This document shows positions 16,379 through 26,667 of a DNA stretch of 64,000 nt, piece by piece. A program made the translations under genes and the position numbers. The notes under the pieces are model-generated. The model saw only the letters and a program-made list of their open reading frames with translations. It was not told the origin of the DNA and did not search any database. Position 1 is the stretch's first letter; every line of letters starts with the position of its first letter. The stretch lies in contig NZ_JASAOI010000029.1 in the NCBI RefSeq assembly GCF_029953285.1, positions 1-64,000 on the forward strand. Direction: 5' to 3'. This DNA is from Yinghuangia seranimata. Lineage in GTDB: Bacteria > Actinomycetota > Actinomycetes > Streptomycetales > Streptomycetaceae.

Positions 16379-18274
16379 TCAGTGGGCGAAGCACGGGTCG
16401 ACGAACGGCGCGGGCACATCAGCTACGGCCCCGCGCGCGATACGCCACTGGCGGTGCTGCTCGGACTCGGCGACGGCCTCGGCCATGGCGAGTGCCTGGC
16501 GGGCGCCGCCGGACTGGTAGCCGCCGAAGCGCGCCACCGGACTCCACACCGGGCTGACCGGCGGCAGGGCTTCGTCGAGTCCCTCGTACTCCGCGCTCGC
16601 GTACACGATGCGGCCGCCGACGACGGTCAGCACCGATTCGATGTCGGGGATGGCCGCCTCGGGCACGGTGAAGTAGTCGTCGGACAGGATCGCGAGGTCG
16701 GCGTAACAGCCTTCCCTCAGCGTGCCCTTGACGTCCTGCTCACCGGTGAGTTGCGCGCCGCCGCGGGTGTACAGGCCGAGGGCGGTCTCCCTGCTGAGCA
16801 GGTTCGCCGCCCGGTAGAGCGGTGTGCCGCCGACGGTCCGGCCGCTCACCAGCCAGTGCAGCGCGACCCACGGGTTGTACGAGGACACCCGCGTGGCGTC
16901 GGTTCCGGCGGCGACGGTCAGGCCCCGGTCGAGCATGGCCCGCACCGGCGGGGTGTGGGAGGTGACCGCGGCGCCGTACCGGTCGAGGAAGGCGGCGCCC
17001 TGGAAGGACATCCGGTTCTGGACGGACAGGGCCCCGCCGAGGGCCGCGATCCGGTCGAGGCTCTCGGGCGAGACGGTCTCGGCGTGGTCGAACAGCCAGC
17101 GGTTCCCTGCGGGGAACAACCCCTCCGCCGCGAGCTTCTCGAACACGGCCAGGTCGCGGCGGATCGTCTCGTCGTAGGTCGCGTGGAGCCGGAAGCCCCA
17201 GTCGTGCTCCATCAGCAGCCGGACCGCCTGCTCGAACTCGGCCTCGTACCCGTCGGCGAGTTCGGGCCGGGGTTCGGAGAAGTTCTCGAAGTCCGCGGCG
17301 GCCCAGGTCAGGTTCTCACCCGCGCCGTTCAGCCGGAGCCACTCGTCTCCGTCCTCGGGCTTGACCGTCTCCGTCCAGCGCCTCAGATCGGCGAGCTCCT
17401 GCCCCGCGGTCTGCGGGAACAGGTGGTAGGCGATGCGCAGCGACAGCTCCCCCGACCGCGCCAGGTCGATGACGGTGGCGTAGTTGTCGGGGAAGTTCTG
17501 GAACCCGCCGGCGGCGTCGACCGCCGAGGTCAGCCCGAAGCGGTTGAGCTCGCGCAGGAAGTGGCGGGTGGAGGTGCGCCGGTCGGCCTCGTCGAGGGCC
17601 GGCGCCTTGGCGAGGGTGGAGTAGAGGATGAGGGCGCTGGGCGCGGCCAGCAGCACCCCGTTCGGTTCGCCGTCCCGGCCCCGTACGATCTGGCCGCCGC
17701 GCGGATCGGGGGTGTCCCGGGTGAACCCGGCGGCCTGGACGGCGGCCCGGTTCATCAGCGCCGACTGGTACAGGTGCAGCACGAACACCGGCGTGTCCGG
17801 TGCGGCGGCGTTCAGCTCGGCCACCGTCGGCATCCTGCGTTCAGCGAACTGCTCGGCGGTCCAGCCGCCCACGACCCGGATCCACTGCCCCTTCGGGGTG
17901 CGGCCCGCCTGTTCGCGCAGCATGGCCAGCGCCTGGCGGAGGCTGCGCACGCCGTCCCAGCGCAGCTCCAGGACGTAGTTCAGGCCGCCGCGGATGACGT
18001 GCAGGTGCGAGTCGTTCAGCCCGGGGACGACCCGGCGCCCGAGGGCGTCGACGATCCTGGTCGCCGGGCCCACGAGGTGGGCGAGGTCGTGGTCGCCACC
18101 GAGCGCCGCGACCCGGCCGCCGCGTATCGCGACGGCGCAGGCCTCGGGGCGGCCGGGATCGCCGGTGAACACCTTCGCGTTGCGGACGATCAGGTCGGCC
18201 GGTGACCGTTCCGGCCGCGGGGCGGGCAGGACGCCGGCGACGGGCATGCTCGCCGAGCGGATGACCTCGGTCAT
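16379..18274 (-). CDS. Amidohydrolase, YtcJ-like
   Basis: A 631-residue amidohydrolase-superfamily enzyme. The N-terminal ADLIVRNAKVFTGDPGRPEA strand block, the metal motif NDSHLHVIRGG, a second site in LHATYDE, HAETVSPESL, and the late AAGTDATRVSSYNPW aspartate all match the YtcJ group. It hydrolyses amide or ester-like C-N bonds, with true substrates mostly unknown. ATG 18274 overlaps the stop of the upstream esterase (ATGA), so the two are coupled. About 60 C-terminal residues after the barrel are extra. Confidence 0.87.
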   Translation of the reverse strand: MTEVIRSASMPVAGVLPAPRPERSPADLIVRNAKVFTGDPGRPEACAVAIRGGRVAALGGDHDLAHLVGPATRIVDALGRRVVPGLNDSHLHVIRGGLNYVLELRWDGVRSLRQALAMLREQAGRTPKGQWIRVVGGWTAEQFAERRMPTVAELNAAAPDTPVFVLHLYQSALMNRAAVQAAGFTRDTPDPRGGQIVRGRDGEPNGVLLAAPSALILYSTLAKAPALDEADRRTSTRHFLRELNRFGLTSAVDAAGGFQNFPDNYATVIDLARSGELSLRIAYHLFPQTAGQELADLRRWTETVKPEDGDEWLRLNGAGENLTWAAADFENFSEPRPELADGYEAEFEQAVRLLMEHDWGFRLHATYDETIRRDLAVFEKLAAEGLFPAGNRWLFDHAETVSPESLDRIAALGGALSVQNRMSFQGAAFLDRYGAAVTSHTPPVRAMLDRGLTVAAGTDATRVSSYNPWVALHWLVSGRTVGGTPLYRAANLLSRETALGLYTRGGAQLTGEQDVKGTLREGCYADLAILSDDYFTVPEAAIPDIESVLTVVGGRIVYASAEYEGLDEALPPVSPVWSPVARFGGYQSGGARQALAMAEAVAESEQHRQWRIARGAVADVPAPFVDPCFAH

Positions 18275-19224
18275 GCCAGGTCCCGGCGCAGGGTGTCGGT
18301 CGCGAGGCCGATGGCCAGCTCCGCGGCCTGCGTCCCGCGCAGCGCGTTCAGCATGACGAAGTCGTGGATGGCCCCCTGCACGCGCAGGGCGGTGACGGGA
18401 ACTCCGGCGGCGCGGAGCTTGGCCGCGTACGCCTCGCCCTCGTCGCGCAGCACGTCGGCCTCCGCGGTGATGACCAAGGCGGGCGGCAGTCCGGTGAGTT
18501 CGTCGAGCGACGCACGCAGCGGGGAGGCGGTGATCCGTGCGCGGTCGGCCTCGTCGGTCGTGTACTGGTCCCAGAACCACCGCATGGCGTCGCGGCGCAG
18601 GAAGTAGCCTTCGGCGAACCGGAGGTAGGAGTCGGTGTCGAACGCGGCGTCGGTGACCGGGTAGAAGAGGACCTGGCGGACGATCCGGACGTCCCCGCGT
18701 TGCTTGGCCATGAGGGTCAGCGCGGCGGTCATGTTGCCGCCGACCGAGTCGCCTGCGACCGCGAGGCGGGTGCCGTCGAGGCCCTTGCCGTGTCCCTCGC
18801 GGACGATCCACTGGGCGACGCTGTAGTTCTGCTCGATGGCGACGGGGTAGCGGGCCTCGGGCGAGAGGTCGTACTCGGGGAAGACCACGGCCGCCCTTGC
18901 GCCGACCGCGAGTTCGCGGACCAGCCGGTCGTGGGTGTGTGCGTTGCCGAAGACCCAGCCCGCGCCGTGGATGTAGAGGACGACGGGCAGGGTTCCGATG
19001 ACGCCGCGCGGGCGGACGATCCGCACGCGGACGGCCCCGGTGGGCCCGCCCTGGACGGTGACCCATTCCTCGTCGACGGGCGGAAGGGCGACGCCTTCGC
19101 CGCTCTGCACGCCGTCGACCGCCGTGCGGCCTTCCGCGGGCGGGATCTGGTAGAGGAACGGCGGCTGAGCCGTGGCGTCGGCGAAGTCCTGTGCGGCGGG
19201 CTCGAGTACGGGCTGGTTCGACAT
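18271..19224 (-). CDS. Alpha/beta hydrolase fold-3 esterase (HSL family)
   Basis: A 317-residue esterase of the hormone-sensitive-lipase family. Oxyanion motif HGAGW (residues 86-90, usual HGGGW), nucleophile GDSVGGN (Ser160), acid in VITAEADVLRDEG and histidine in GAIHDFVML. It cleaves short-chain acyl or aryl esters. Start ATG 19224 with AAGGAA upstream. It lies after a strong hairpin (19268-19302) that follows the haloperoxidase-type gene, so it may begin its own transcript, followed by the coupled YtcJ-like gene. Confidence 0.9.
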   Translation of the reverse strand: MSNQPVLEPAAQDFADATAQPPFLYQIPPAEGRTAVDGVQSGEGVALPPVDEEWVTVQGGPTGAVRVRIVRPRGVIGTLPVVLYIHGAGWVFGNAHTHDRLVRELAVGARAAVVFPEYDLSPEARYPVAIEQNYSVAQWIVREGHGKGLDGTRLAVAGDSVGGNMTAALTLMAKQRGDVRIVRQVLFYPVTDAAFDTDSYLRFAEGYFLRRDAMRWFWDQYTTDEADRARITASPLRASLDELTGLPPALVITAEADVLRDEGEAYAAKLRAAGVPVTALRVQGAIHDFVMLNALRGTQAAELAIGLATDTLRRDLA

Positions 19225-19267
19225 GGCGGAGGTTCCTTCTCGTGCGGGCTGTACGGGGTGGGGCGCA

Positions 19268-19302
19268 ACGGGGCGCCGCCCACAGGGGTGGCGGCGCCCC
19301 GT
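19268..19302 (-). terminator. Terminator-like hairpin, 13-bp stem
   Basis: ACGGGGCGCCGCC pairs perfectly with GGCGGCGCCCCGT around a 9-nt loop, directly after the stop of the hydrolase gene at 19320. No U-tract, as is common in high-GC actinobacteria. Probably separates the Dps/DoxX unit from the esterase unit. Confidence 0.7.
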
Positions 19303-19319
19303 ACGCGAAAGGTCGTCGC

Positions 19320-20824
<1,505 letters not shown>

Positions 20825-20837
20825 GGATTGCTCCTGT

Positions 20838-21362
20838 TCAAGTACGTTGCGCCGTGGGCGCGATGGCCGGACCGGGCCGCGCGGGGCGGTGCAGGACGAG
20901 CCGGGTGAGCAGCCCGCAGCCGACACCCGCCGCGAGCACGACGGCCGACCACCACAGCGGGTACGCCGTCAGGCCGAAGGCCGCGTCGAGGGACCACGCG
21001 CCGGGCCCGGTGGCCGACAGCGCCACCGCGGCGCCGATCAGGACGAGCGGGTACTCGTAGCCGTCGTTCTGCACCCAAAGGCCGTTGCGCCACTTCACCG
21101 TCAAGGCGACGGTCATGACCCCGACGGCCCCGGCCGCCGCGAGCGGGGTCAGGAACCCCGCGGCCAGCAGCAGGCCCGACCCGATCTGGCCGCCGCCCGC
21201 CGCGAGGGCGGTGAGGACGCCGCCGCGGAACCCGTCCGAGCGGAACTCCTCGACACCGCCGTCGAGTCCCTTGCCGCCCAGCCGCCGGCTGACCTTCTGC
21301 ACCCCGTGGCCGGCGACGAGCAGGCCCACGAGCAGACGCAGGATCAGAATGCCGGTGTCCAC
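20838..21362 (-). CDS. DoxX-family membrane protein
   Basis: A 174-residue protein with four membrane helices. The entry LRLLVGLLVAGHGVQKV and later VGVMTVALTVKWRNGLW match DoxX/MhqP-type proteins, which are linked to quinone or thiol redox stress in actinobacteria. GTG 21362 sits 5 nt downstream of the isochorismatase-type gene stop. Member of the YcaC-DoxX-Dps unit. Confidence 0.85.
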   Translation of the reverse strand: MDTGILILRLLVGLLVAGHGVQKVSRRLGGKGLDGGVEEFRSDGFRGGVLTALAAGGGQIGSGLLLAAGFLTPLAAAGAVGVMTVALTVKWRNGLWVQNDGYEYPLVLIGAAVALSATGPGAWSLDAAFGLTAYPLWWSAVVLAAGVGCGLLTRLVLHRPARPGPAIAPTAQRT

Positions 21363-21367
21363 GGCGG

Positions 21368-22030
21368 TCAGCCGGCGGCGTGTTCGCCGATGACACTCTG
21401 CGCGTAGACGACACCGAGGCCGTACGCGCCGGCGTGCGCCTTGACGATCTCCAGCACCGCGCCGTACGTCTCCTGGCGCGCCCAGTCGCGCTGGAGCTCC
21501 AGCAGCACCTGCACCCACGTCACCGGAACGGCGCCCGCGGCGACCATCCGCTGAAGGGCGTGCTCGTGCGCGGCCGGGCTGACGCCGCCGGAGGCGTCCG
21601 CGACGACGTACACCTCGTACCCCTGTCCCAGCGCGGACAGCGCGGGCAGGACCACGCAGACCTCGGTCCACAGCCCGGACAGGATGATCTTCTTGCGCCC
21701 GGTCGCCTTGACCGCGGCCACGAGCGCCTCGTCCTCCCAGGCGTTCATCGTCGTCCGGTCGATGGCCTCGTGCCCGGGGAAGACCTCCGCGAGCTGCGGC
21801 AGCAGCGGACCGGAGAACGACTCGGCGGCCACCGTGGTCAGCACGGTGGGCACCCCGAACGCCCGTGCGGCCTTGGCGAGTCCGACCGTGCTGTTGACGA
21901 TCGCGGCACGGTCGCCGCTCCCGGTGCCGAAGAACATCTGCGGCTGGTGGTCGACGAACAGCATGACCGCGTTGTCGGGCGTCAGCAGATCCGCGCTCGG
22001 CGCAGGGCGCACGTTGGCGATGTCGAACAT
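21368..22030 (-). CDS. Isochorismatase-family hydrolase, YcaC-like
   Basis: A 220-residue cysteine hydrolase. The catalytic triad is visible: Asp27 in MLFVDHQPQMFF, a lysine in TGRKKIILSG (113 or 114), and Cys125 in WTEVCVVLPA. The MFFGTGS and C-terminal half resemble YcaC, a stress-linked hydrolase of unknown substrate. ATG 22030 has a strong AGGACCTCC leader. It heads the leftward unit with DoxX and Dps; the 228-bp gap upstream holds its promoter. Confidence 0.88.
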   Translation of the reverse strand: MFDIANVRPAPSADLLTPDNAVMLFVDHQPQMFFGTGSGDRAAIVNSTVGLAKAARAFGVPTVLTTVAAESFSGPLLPQLAEVFPGHEAIDRTTMNAWEDEALVAAVKATGRKKIILSGLWTEVCVVLPALSALGQGYEVYVVADASGGVSPAAHEHALQRMVAAGAVPVTWVQVLLELQRDWARQETYGAVLEIVKAHAGAYGLGVVYAQSVIGEHAAG

Positions 22031-22258
22031 GAGGAGGTCCTCTCGGAACAGTCAGGAATGTCCAGCCGCCGCGTCCCCGCTGGTCGGCATGCATGGAAGC
22101 TATGGCCGCCCCGACCACCCGACTGTTCCGCCAGCGACCGGCACCTGGCACATCAGCGCACCACTGCCGTTCGGCAGCGACCGCCTCACGAAGGGGGCGG
22201 CATCGTCCCGGCACACCCGGCTTGGCATCATGACCACGCCAGCCGATCGGGGGGATCC

Positions 22259-22701
22259 ATGCGCGCCCGCGCGTTCACCTACGCCGCAACCGCCGCCGTC
22301 CTGAGCGTCGTCCTCATGCCCACTCGGGCATCACGTTCGACGCGACCCTCGTGCGGGTCGTGGACCCGGCCCTTCCCGAGAATCCCGCGAACCCGAACAC
22401 CTACCCGAAGAGCGGCTACCGGTTCGTCGCCATCCAATGGAAGATCACCAACACCGGGCTGGAAGAGCTCAAATCGGACCAGATCTACAGCACGCACATC
22501 GTTGACGACCACGGCGAGTGGCACCTGTCAGTGCTGGCCCATATCGCCGCCGGCGCCTGCTTCCCCTCCGACGTCAAGATTCCCCCGGGCGAAAGCCGCC
22601 TCGGCTTCCTCGTCTACGAACTCCCCCTGGCCGCAAAGGCGAACACGGTCCGGTTCGACGGCGACTACGACAAGCCCGTCGGCACGTGGAAACTGACCTG
22701 A
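22259..22701 (+). pseudogene. Secreted DUF4352-like protein broken between signal and domain
   Basis: An N-terminal signal-like stretch (MRARAFTYAATAAVLSVVLM, from ATG 22259) is in one frame. The following beta-sandwich domain is in another frame from about 22321: GITFDATLVRVVDPA, then GYRFVAIQWKITNTG, LAHIAAGACFP and PPGESRLGFLVYELP. This matches the DUF4352/telokin-like domain of actinobacterial lipoproteins. The linker and lipobox normally between them are missing, so a deletion with frameshift is likely. An internal ATG at 22351 could still give a signal-less 116-residue protein. Confidence 0.6.
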
Positions 22702-22716
22702 CCCGCCACCCGTGGA

Positions 22717-23391
22717 TCATTGCCCGCTGTCGGCAGGACGGCGGTCGTCCGAGGTTTCGGCCTTCCACTCGGTGACGCGCGCCTCCTGACCGTCGCCGCC
22801 TCCTGGACCGAACGTGGCGCCCATGATCCCGACCCGGATCTCCTCAAGGCGCTTCGACTGCGCTTCGGCACGCTCGACGAGCTCACCCAACTCCTCTGCG
22901 GACAACCGGTGATCGTCGTCCGCGAGGGCACGTAGACCGCGCCACATCGACGCCTTGCCCTCGACGCCCATGCGCATCGTCTCCAACTCGATGACGGCGC
23001 TCAGCGGCGAGCGGCCGAGCAGTCGGCCGTTCGGCTTGAGCCCGCCGGCCTGGGTCATCGCCCACGCCAGGGCGAACTTCGCCGGCACAGGCGAGCATCC
23101 CAGGTCGTCCATGACCCGGCGCAGCGTCTCGCGGTCCTCGGCGACCTCCTTCGCGAACTCGGCCAGCCCGAGGCCGTACGCGCCCCCCTTGTGGTTGCGC
23201 GCGATCCGCCGCGCGAGGCTCACCCCGCTGGTGGCACCGGCGAAATGGTCGCTCAGGTAGATGCGGAGCAGCCGCGCGGCGTCGTCGCTGTCCTGCGGGC
23301 GCTGGTTGGCCGGGAACGCGCGCCGCCGCATCACCTCGGTGACCCCGGGAGGCGCCGGCTGCTGTTCGGCAGGTCGCTTGGACTCGGTCAT
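22717..23391 (-). CDS. Conserved helical hypothetical protein
   Basis: A 224-residue, largely alpha-helical soluble protein. LLRIYLSDHFAGATSGVSLA, EFAKEVAEDRETLRRVMDDL and GRSPLSAVIELETMRMGVEGK resemble a four-helix-bundle, ferritin-like arrangement seen in an uncharacterised actinobacterial family. Acidic/His positions are suggestive of metal binding but I cannot confirm a site. ATG 23391 has a GGAGG-type leader. It neighbours a CsbD-like stress protein, so a general-stress role is possible. Confidence 0.7.
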   Translation of the reverse strand: MTESKRPAEQQPAPPGVTEVMRRRAFPANQRPQDSDDAARLLRIYLSDHFAGATSGVSLARRIARNHKGGAYGLGLAEFAKEVAEDRETLRRVMDDLGCSPVPAKFALAWAMTQAGGLKPNGRLLGRSPLSAVIELETMRMGVEGKASMWRGLRALADDDHRLSAEELGELVERAEAQSKRLEEIRVGIMGATFGPGGGDGQEARVTEWKAETSDDRRPADSGQ

Positions 23392-23480
23392 GACGGGACC
23401 TCCTCGCCGGGACGCCCGCAGGAGGCGACCCCGGCTGCGGTTCGGACTCGGGTTCGGATCGGGGCGGTCACCGGGCGCGG

Positions 23481-23536
23481 TCAGTGGTCAGTGGTCAGTG
23501 GTCAGTGGTCAGTGGTCAGTGGTCAGTGGTCAGTGG
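23481..23536. repeat. Eight perfect TCAGTGG tandem repeats
   Basis: 56 bp of perfect heptamer repeat. The last copy contains the stop codon of the CsbD-like gene (TCA at 23530-23532 read on the minus strand), so every copy offers the same stop in register. A VNTR-type array in the 3' trailer. Confidence 0.95.
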
Positions 23537-23718
23537 TCACGATCGTCGTCGCCGGTGAGGGAGTCCACTGCGCCCTTCGCCTTCTCGACGGCTTCCTTGG
23601 CCTTGCCCTTGGCCTGGTCGGCCTCGCCTTCGCCTTCCAGGCGCTTGTCACCGGTGACCTTCCCGGCCGCCTCCTTGGCTCGCCCCTTCAGCTTGTCCGC
23701 CGCGCTCTCGTCGCTCAT
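23530..23718 (-). CDS. CsbD-family stress protein
   Basis: A 62-residue, highly charged protein rich in Lys, Glu, Ala and Gly. KLKGRAKEAAGKVTGDKRLE followed by an Ala/Lys repeat is the CsbD signature. CsbD-like proteins are small general-stress proteins, under SigB control in Bacillus; their molecular role is unknown. ATG 23718 follows an AAGGAG ribosome site. Its 3' end runs into a heptamer tandem repeat. Confidence 0.9.
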   Translation of the reverse strand: MSDESAADKLKGRAKEAAGKVTGDKRLEGEGEADQAKGKAKEAVEKAKGAVDSLTGDDDRDH

Positions 23719-24000
23719 GCGTCAACTCCTTCCTCATCGGGCCCCTCGTCCCACCTTGGCCCTCCCCAGGCATGCCCGCACGTCAGTCCGGAGCCGCGGG
23801 CCGGCACCGGGTCGGCGGGGCGACAGGGGCATGATCCTGCGACACAGCGCGGCTACCCGCCGCCGACGGGGGTATTCCGACAACGAACCAGGTCGCGCTT
23901 GGCGGCGCCGGGGAGGCTTCTGCCGGCTTCCGGTGCCGCCCATCCAGGTCCAGCGTCACCGCGAACTGGTCGGGCGCGCCGCACCGCAAGGGATCCGCAC

Positions 24001-24501
24001 ATGGCATTCGACGAGTTCACCGACGCTCTGGACTACCCGGTGTTCGTGGTCACGGCGGTGGACACCGCGACCGGCGAGCGTGCCGGGTGCCTGGTGGGCT
24101 TCGCGACGCAGTGCAGCTTGGAGCCCGCGCGGTTTCTCGTCTGCCTCTCCACGGCAAACCACACCTACCGCGTCGCCCGGGCCTCGCCGGTACTCGCCGT
24201 CCACGCCCTCGGCGTCACTCAGCACGGCCTCGCACGGTTGTTCGGAGAACGCACCGGCGACACCACCGACAAGTTCGCCCAGTGCCGGTGGGAGCCCGGC
24301 GAAGCCGGCGTTCCCCTGCTGTCGGACTGCCCTCAGCGCTTCATCGGACGTGTCCTGCACCGCGTGGACAACCTGGGTGACCATGCCGGGTTCGTGCTCG
24401 CTCCCGCCGAGTCCGCCCCGGACGTCGCCACGGACAACACCGTTCCCGGGCTGCTGATGTTCTCCCAGGTCCAAGACCTCACACCGGGGCACCCTGCGTG
24501 A
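24001..24501 (+). CDS. Flavin reductase-like (FMN-binding split-barrel) protein
   Basis: A 166-residue flavin-reductase-domain protein. FVVTAVDTATGERAGCLVGF, CSLEPARFLVCLSTANHTYR and FGERTGDTTDKFAQ match the FMN-binding split barrel that reduces flavins or acts as a small flavoenzyme. The final CRWEPGEAGVPLLSDCP is the usual substrate-side region. ATG 24001 with AAGGGAT 6 nt upstream. Its 3' end overlaps a convergent small gene by 23 nt. Confidence 0.85.
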   Translation: MAFDEFTDALDYPVFVVTAVDTATGERAGCLVGFATQCSLEPARFLVCLSTANHTYRVARASPVLAVHALGVTQHGLARLFGERTGDTTDKFAQCRWEPGEAGVPLLSDCPQRFIGRVLHRVDNLGDHAGFVLAPAESAPDVATDNTVPGLLMFSQVQDLTPGHPA

Positions 24502-24769
24502 TCGCCGCGTACTCGGCGCCGGCATCGAGCCGCTCGTACGCGCGAGTGCGGGCCTCCTGCTCCCGGTGCGCCTCCGCGAGGACGCCCGCATCCACGGCGG
24601 GCACCGGTCTACCCGGCCGCGCGGTGACGCCGGCACGCGACCAGCGTGCCCGCAACGTCTCGGACCGCCGTCTCCCACGGCCGCGGCCGACGGTGACCGT
24701 CGTGGGCGCGTGCGGGTAGCGGGCGTCGACGCGGCGCTCGTCGGCGTCTCCGAACGGGCGCCCGCGCAC
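24479..24769 (-). CDS. Small hypothetical protein
   Basis: A possible 96-residue protein. Third codon positions are almost all G or C over its last 40 residues (from PAVDAGVLAEAHREQEARTR to the stop), which fits a real gene better than the alternative frames. I recognise no family. The start is uncertain (GTG 24769, or ATG 24853 inside the TetR gene). It would lie between the TetR stop and the flavin reductase stop, a 302-bp gap otherwise without a gene. Confidence 0.35.
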   Translation of the reverse strand: MRGRPFGDADERRVDARYPHAPTTVTVGRGRGRRRSETLRARWSRAGVTARPGRPVPAVDAGVLAEAHREQEARTRAYERLDAGAEYAAITQGAPV

Positions 24770-24803
24770 CCGGACCCCACCAGCCAGGCCCCCTCCCCCG
24801 CAT

Positions 24804-25433
24804 TCAGCCAGACGCCGCGCTCCCCAGCCGACGTGCCTGGCCGGCCACCCCATGGACCCCGTCCAGCACCAGCGCCAACAGCCGTGCGGGCTGGGCCTCG
24901 TCTCCGTACTGGTTCGCGGACAGGGCGAGGCCGACCACCAGTTGCACCAGGTCGTCGACCGTCACGTCGCTCCGCGCGGTGCCCTCGCGTTGCGCGCGCT
25001 CGAGGACGGACGCGGCCGCGGCGAAGATGCGCCCGTGGCAGTCGGCGCCGAACTCCTCGTCGTGCGCGGCCATCGCGGCCGCGCCGATGCCGTGGTTGAG
25101 CCGGGCGTGGGCGAGGAAGGCCGCGAGCCATTCGGCGAGCGCCGCGTCGGCGGTGGGCCCCTCGGGGCCGGGCTCGGCCAGTCGGCCGGCGTGGGCGCAC
25201 AGCGCGTCGACGCGTTCCTGGATGACGGCGGCCAGCAGCGCCTGCCGGTTCGGGAAGTGCCGGTACAGCGTGCCGGGCCCGACGCCCGCGCGCCGGGCGA
25301 TCTCGTTGAGGGACGCGTCGGGCCCGCTCTCGGCGAAGACCTCGCGCGCCGCGGCGAGCACGCGTTCACGGTTGAGCCGCGCGTCGGCGCGCTTGGCCCC
25401 CGGCGCACCGGCGGGCCCTGTCGTGGTGGCCAT
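24804..25433 (-). CDS. TetR-family transcriptional regulator
   Basis: A 209-residue repressor. The N-terminal helix-turn-helix reads ARLNRERVLAAAREVF, then SLNEIARRAGVGPGTLYRHF, with the C-terminal helical domain binding an unknown ligand. ATG 25433 was chosen because CAGGA precedes it; a GTG at 25457 is the alternative. The gene is divergent from the luciferase-like oxidoreductase, with two identical palindromes between them, so it most likely represses both. Confidence 0.9.
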   Translation of the reverse strand: MATTTGPAGAPGAKRADARLNRERVLAAAREVFAESGPDASLNEIARRAGVGPGTLYRHFPNRQALLAAVIQERVDALCAHAGRLAEPGPEGPTADAALAEWLAAFLAHARLNHGIGAAAMAAHDEEFGADCHGRIFAAAASVLERAQREGTARSDVTVDDLVQLVVGLALSANQYGDEAQPARLLALVLDGVHGVAGQARRLGSAASG

Positions 25434-25465
25434 CGTCCTGCCCCCTCGCGTATCCACTAGCCAAG

Positions 25466-25480
25466 CGGAGATGTTCTCCG
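25466..25480. promoter_or_regulatory. TetR operator 1, CGGAGA-N3-TCTCCG
   Basis: A perfect 6-3-6 palindrome upstream of the TetR gene. It is matched by an identical half-site arrangement 34 bp away, near the start of the oxidoreductase gene. Confidence 0.75.
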
Positions 25481-25498
25481 TATCGTAGCGTCACTGAA

Positions 25499-25515
25499 CC
25501 GGAGAACCTCTCCGG
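25499..25515. promoter_or_regulatory. TetR operator 2, CCGGAGA-N3-TCTCCGG
   Basis: A perfect 7-3-7 palindrome, 20 bp upstream of the oxidoreductase ATG. Centre-to-centre distance to the first site is 34 bp, about three helical turns, so two dimers could sit on one face of the DNA. Confidence 0.75.
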
Positions 25516-25534
25516 ATGACTGCTTGGAGCCCCC

Positions 25535-26497
25535 ATGCGCGACGACAACACGACAGCCACCGGACCGGGCCAGGTAGGCGTCTGGACCTTCGCCTTCGAC
25601 GCACAGCCGGCCGGCCTGGTGCGCGACGCCGCCGCCGAGATCGAGGACCTCGGCTACGGCGCCGTCTGGCACGGTGAGGCGTTCGGCCGCGACACCTTCG
25701 GCCAGGCCTGGCTGCTGCTCGGCGCGACCCGCCGCCTCACCGTCGCGTCCGGCATCGCCAACATCGCCTTCCGCGACCCGATCGCCACCGCCACCGCGAC
25801 CCGCACGCTCGGCGACGCGTTCCCCGGCCGCTACCTGCTCGGACTCGGCGGCCACCGCGTCGACGACACCGTCCACCACCTCGACGGCTACCCGATGCCC
25901 GCACGCGGGCGGGCCGTCACCACGATGCGGGCCTACCTCGACGCTATGGACGCCGTCCCCCAACACGGCCCCCGGCCCGAGCCGGCGCCGCGCCGACTCC
26001 TCGCCGCCCTCGGCCCGAAAATGCTCGAACTCGCCGGTCAGCGCGCGGACGGCGCGCACCCGTACTTCGTCCCCGTCGAACACACCGAGCGCGCCCGCCG
26101 CATCCTGGGCCCGGACGCGTTCCTCGGCGTCGAACAGGCCGTCGTCCTCGACACCGACGCGGCCCGCGCCCGCGAAGTGGCCACCGCCCACGTCGCGGGG
26201 TACATCGCCGCGGCGCCGCACCAGCTGGCGAACGTCCGCCGACTCGGCTTCGACGACGCGGACACCGCCGGCGGCCCCAGCCGCAGGCTCGTCGACGCGA
26301 TCGTCGCGTACGGGGACGTCGACGCCATCCGCCACCGAGTCCGCGAACACCTCGACGCGGGCGCCGACCACGTGTGCATCCAGGTCCTCACCACCGACCC
26401 GGCCGCACTCCCCATGCAGGAGTGGCGCGAACTCGCGTCCGCGGTGGTGCCGAAGCCGACGGGAACGCTGCCGGAACGTATCGGGGGCCGCCGATAG
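25535..26497 (+). CDS. Luciferase-like (LLM-class) flavin/F420-dependent oxidoreductase
   Basis: A 320-residue bacterial-luciferase-fold oxidoreductase. IEDLGYGAVWHGEAFG, LTVASGIANIAFRDPIATA, GRYLLGLGGH and ADGAHPYFVPVEHTERAR are hallmarks of the actinobacterial F420-dependent branch (TIGR03620-type); FMN remains possible. Start ATG 25535. It is the presumed target of the divergent TetR regulator, which suggests induction by its own substrate or a xenobiotic. Confidence 0.87.
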   Translation: MRDDNTTATGPGQVGVWTFAFDAQPAGLVRDAAAEIEDLGYGAVWHGEAFGRDTFGQAWLLLGATRRLTVASGIANIAFRDPIATATATRTLGDAFPGRYLLGLGGHRVDDTVHHLDGYPMPARGRAVTTMRAYLDAMDAVPQHGPRPEPAPRRLLAALGPKMLELAGQRADGAHPYFVPVEHTERARRILGPDAFLGVEQAVVLDTDAARAREVATAHVAGYIAAAPHQLANVRRLGFDDADTAGGPSRRLVDAIVAYGDVDAIRHRVREHLDAGADHVCIQVLTTDPAALPMQEWRELASAVVPKPTGTLPERIGGRR

Positions 26498-26667
26498 TTC
26501 GGCGTCGTCCCCCCAGGAGCGCCTAGCGGGAACGGGTGGCGGCTACGGAACCGGGGTGGATCGAAAACGCCGCCCTGGACGTGCTGTTCGATCAGATGCG
26601 CGACCCGCAGCCCGTCCACGCGGCGGCGTTGACCGTCAACCTGCCCGCGCCTCGGCCCGCCGCAGCG

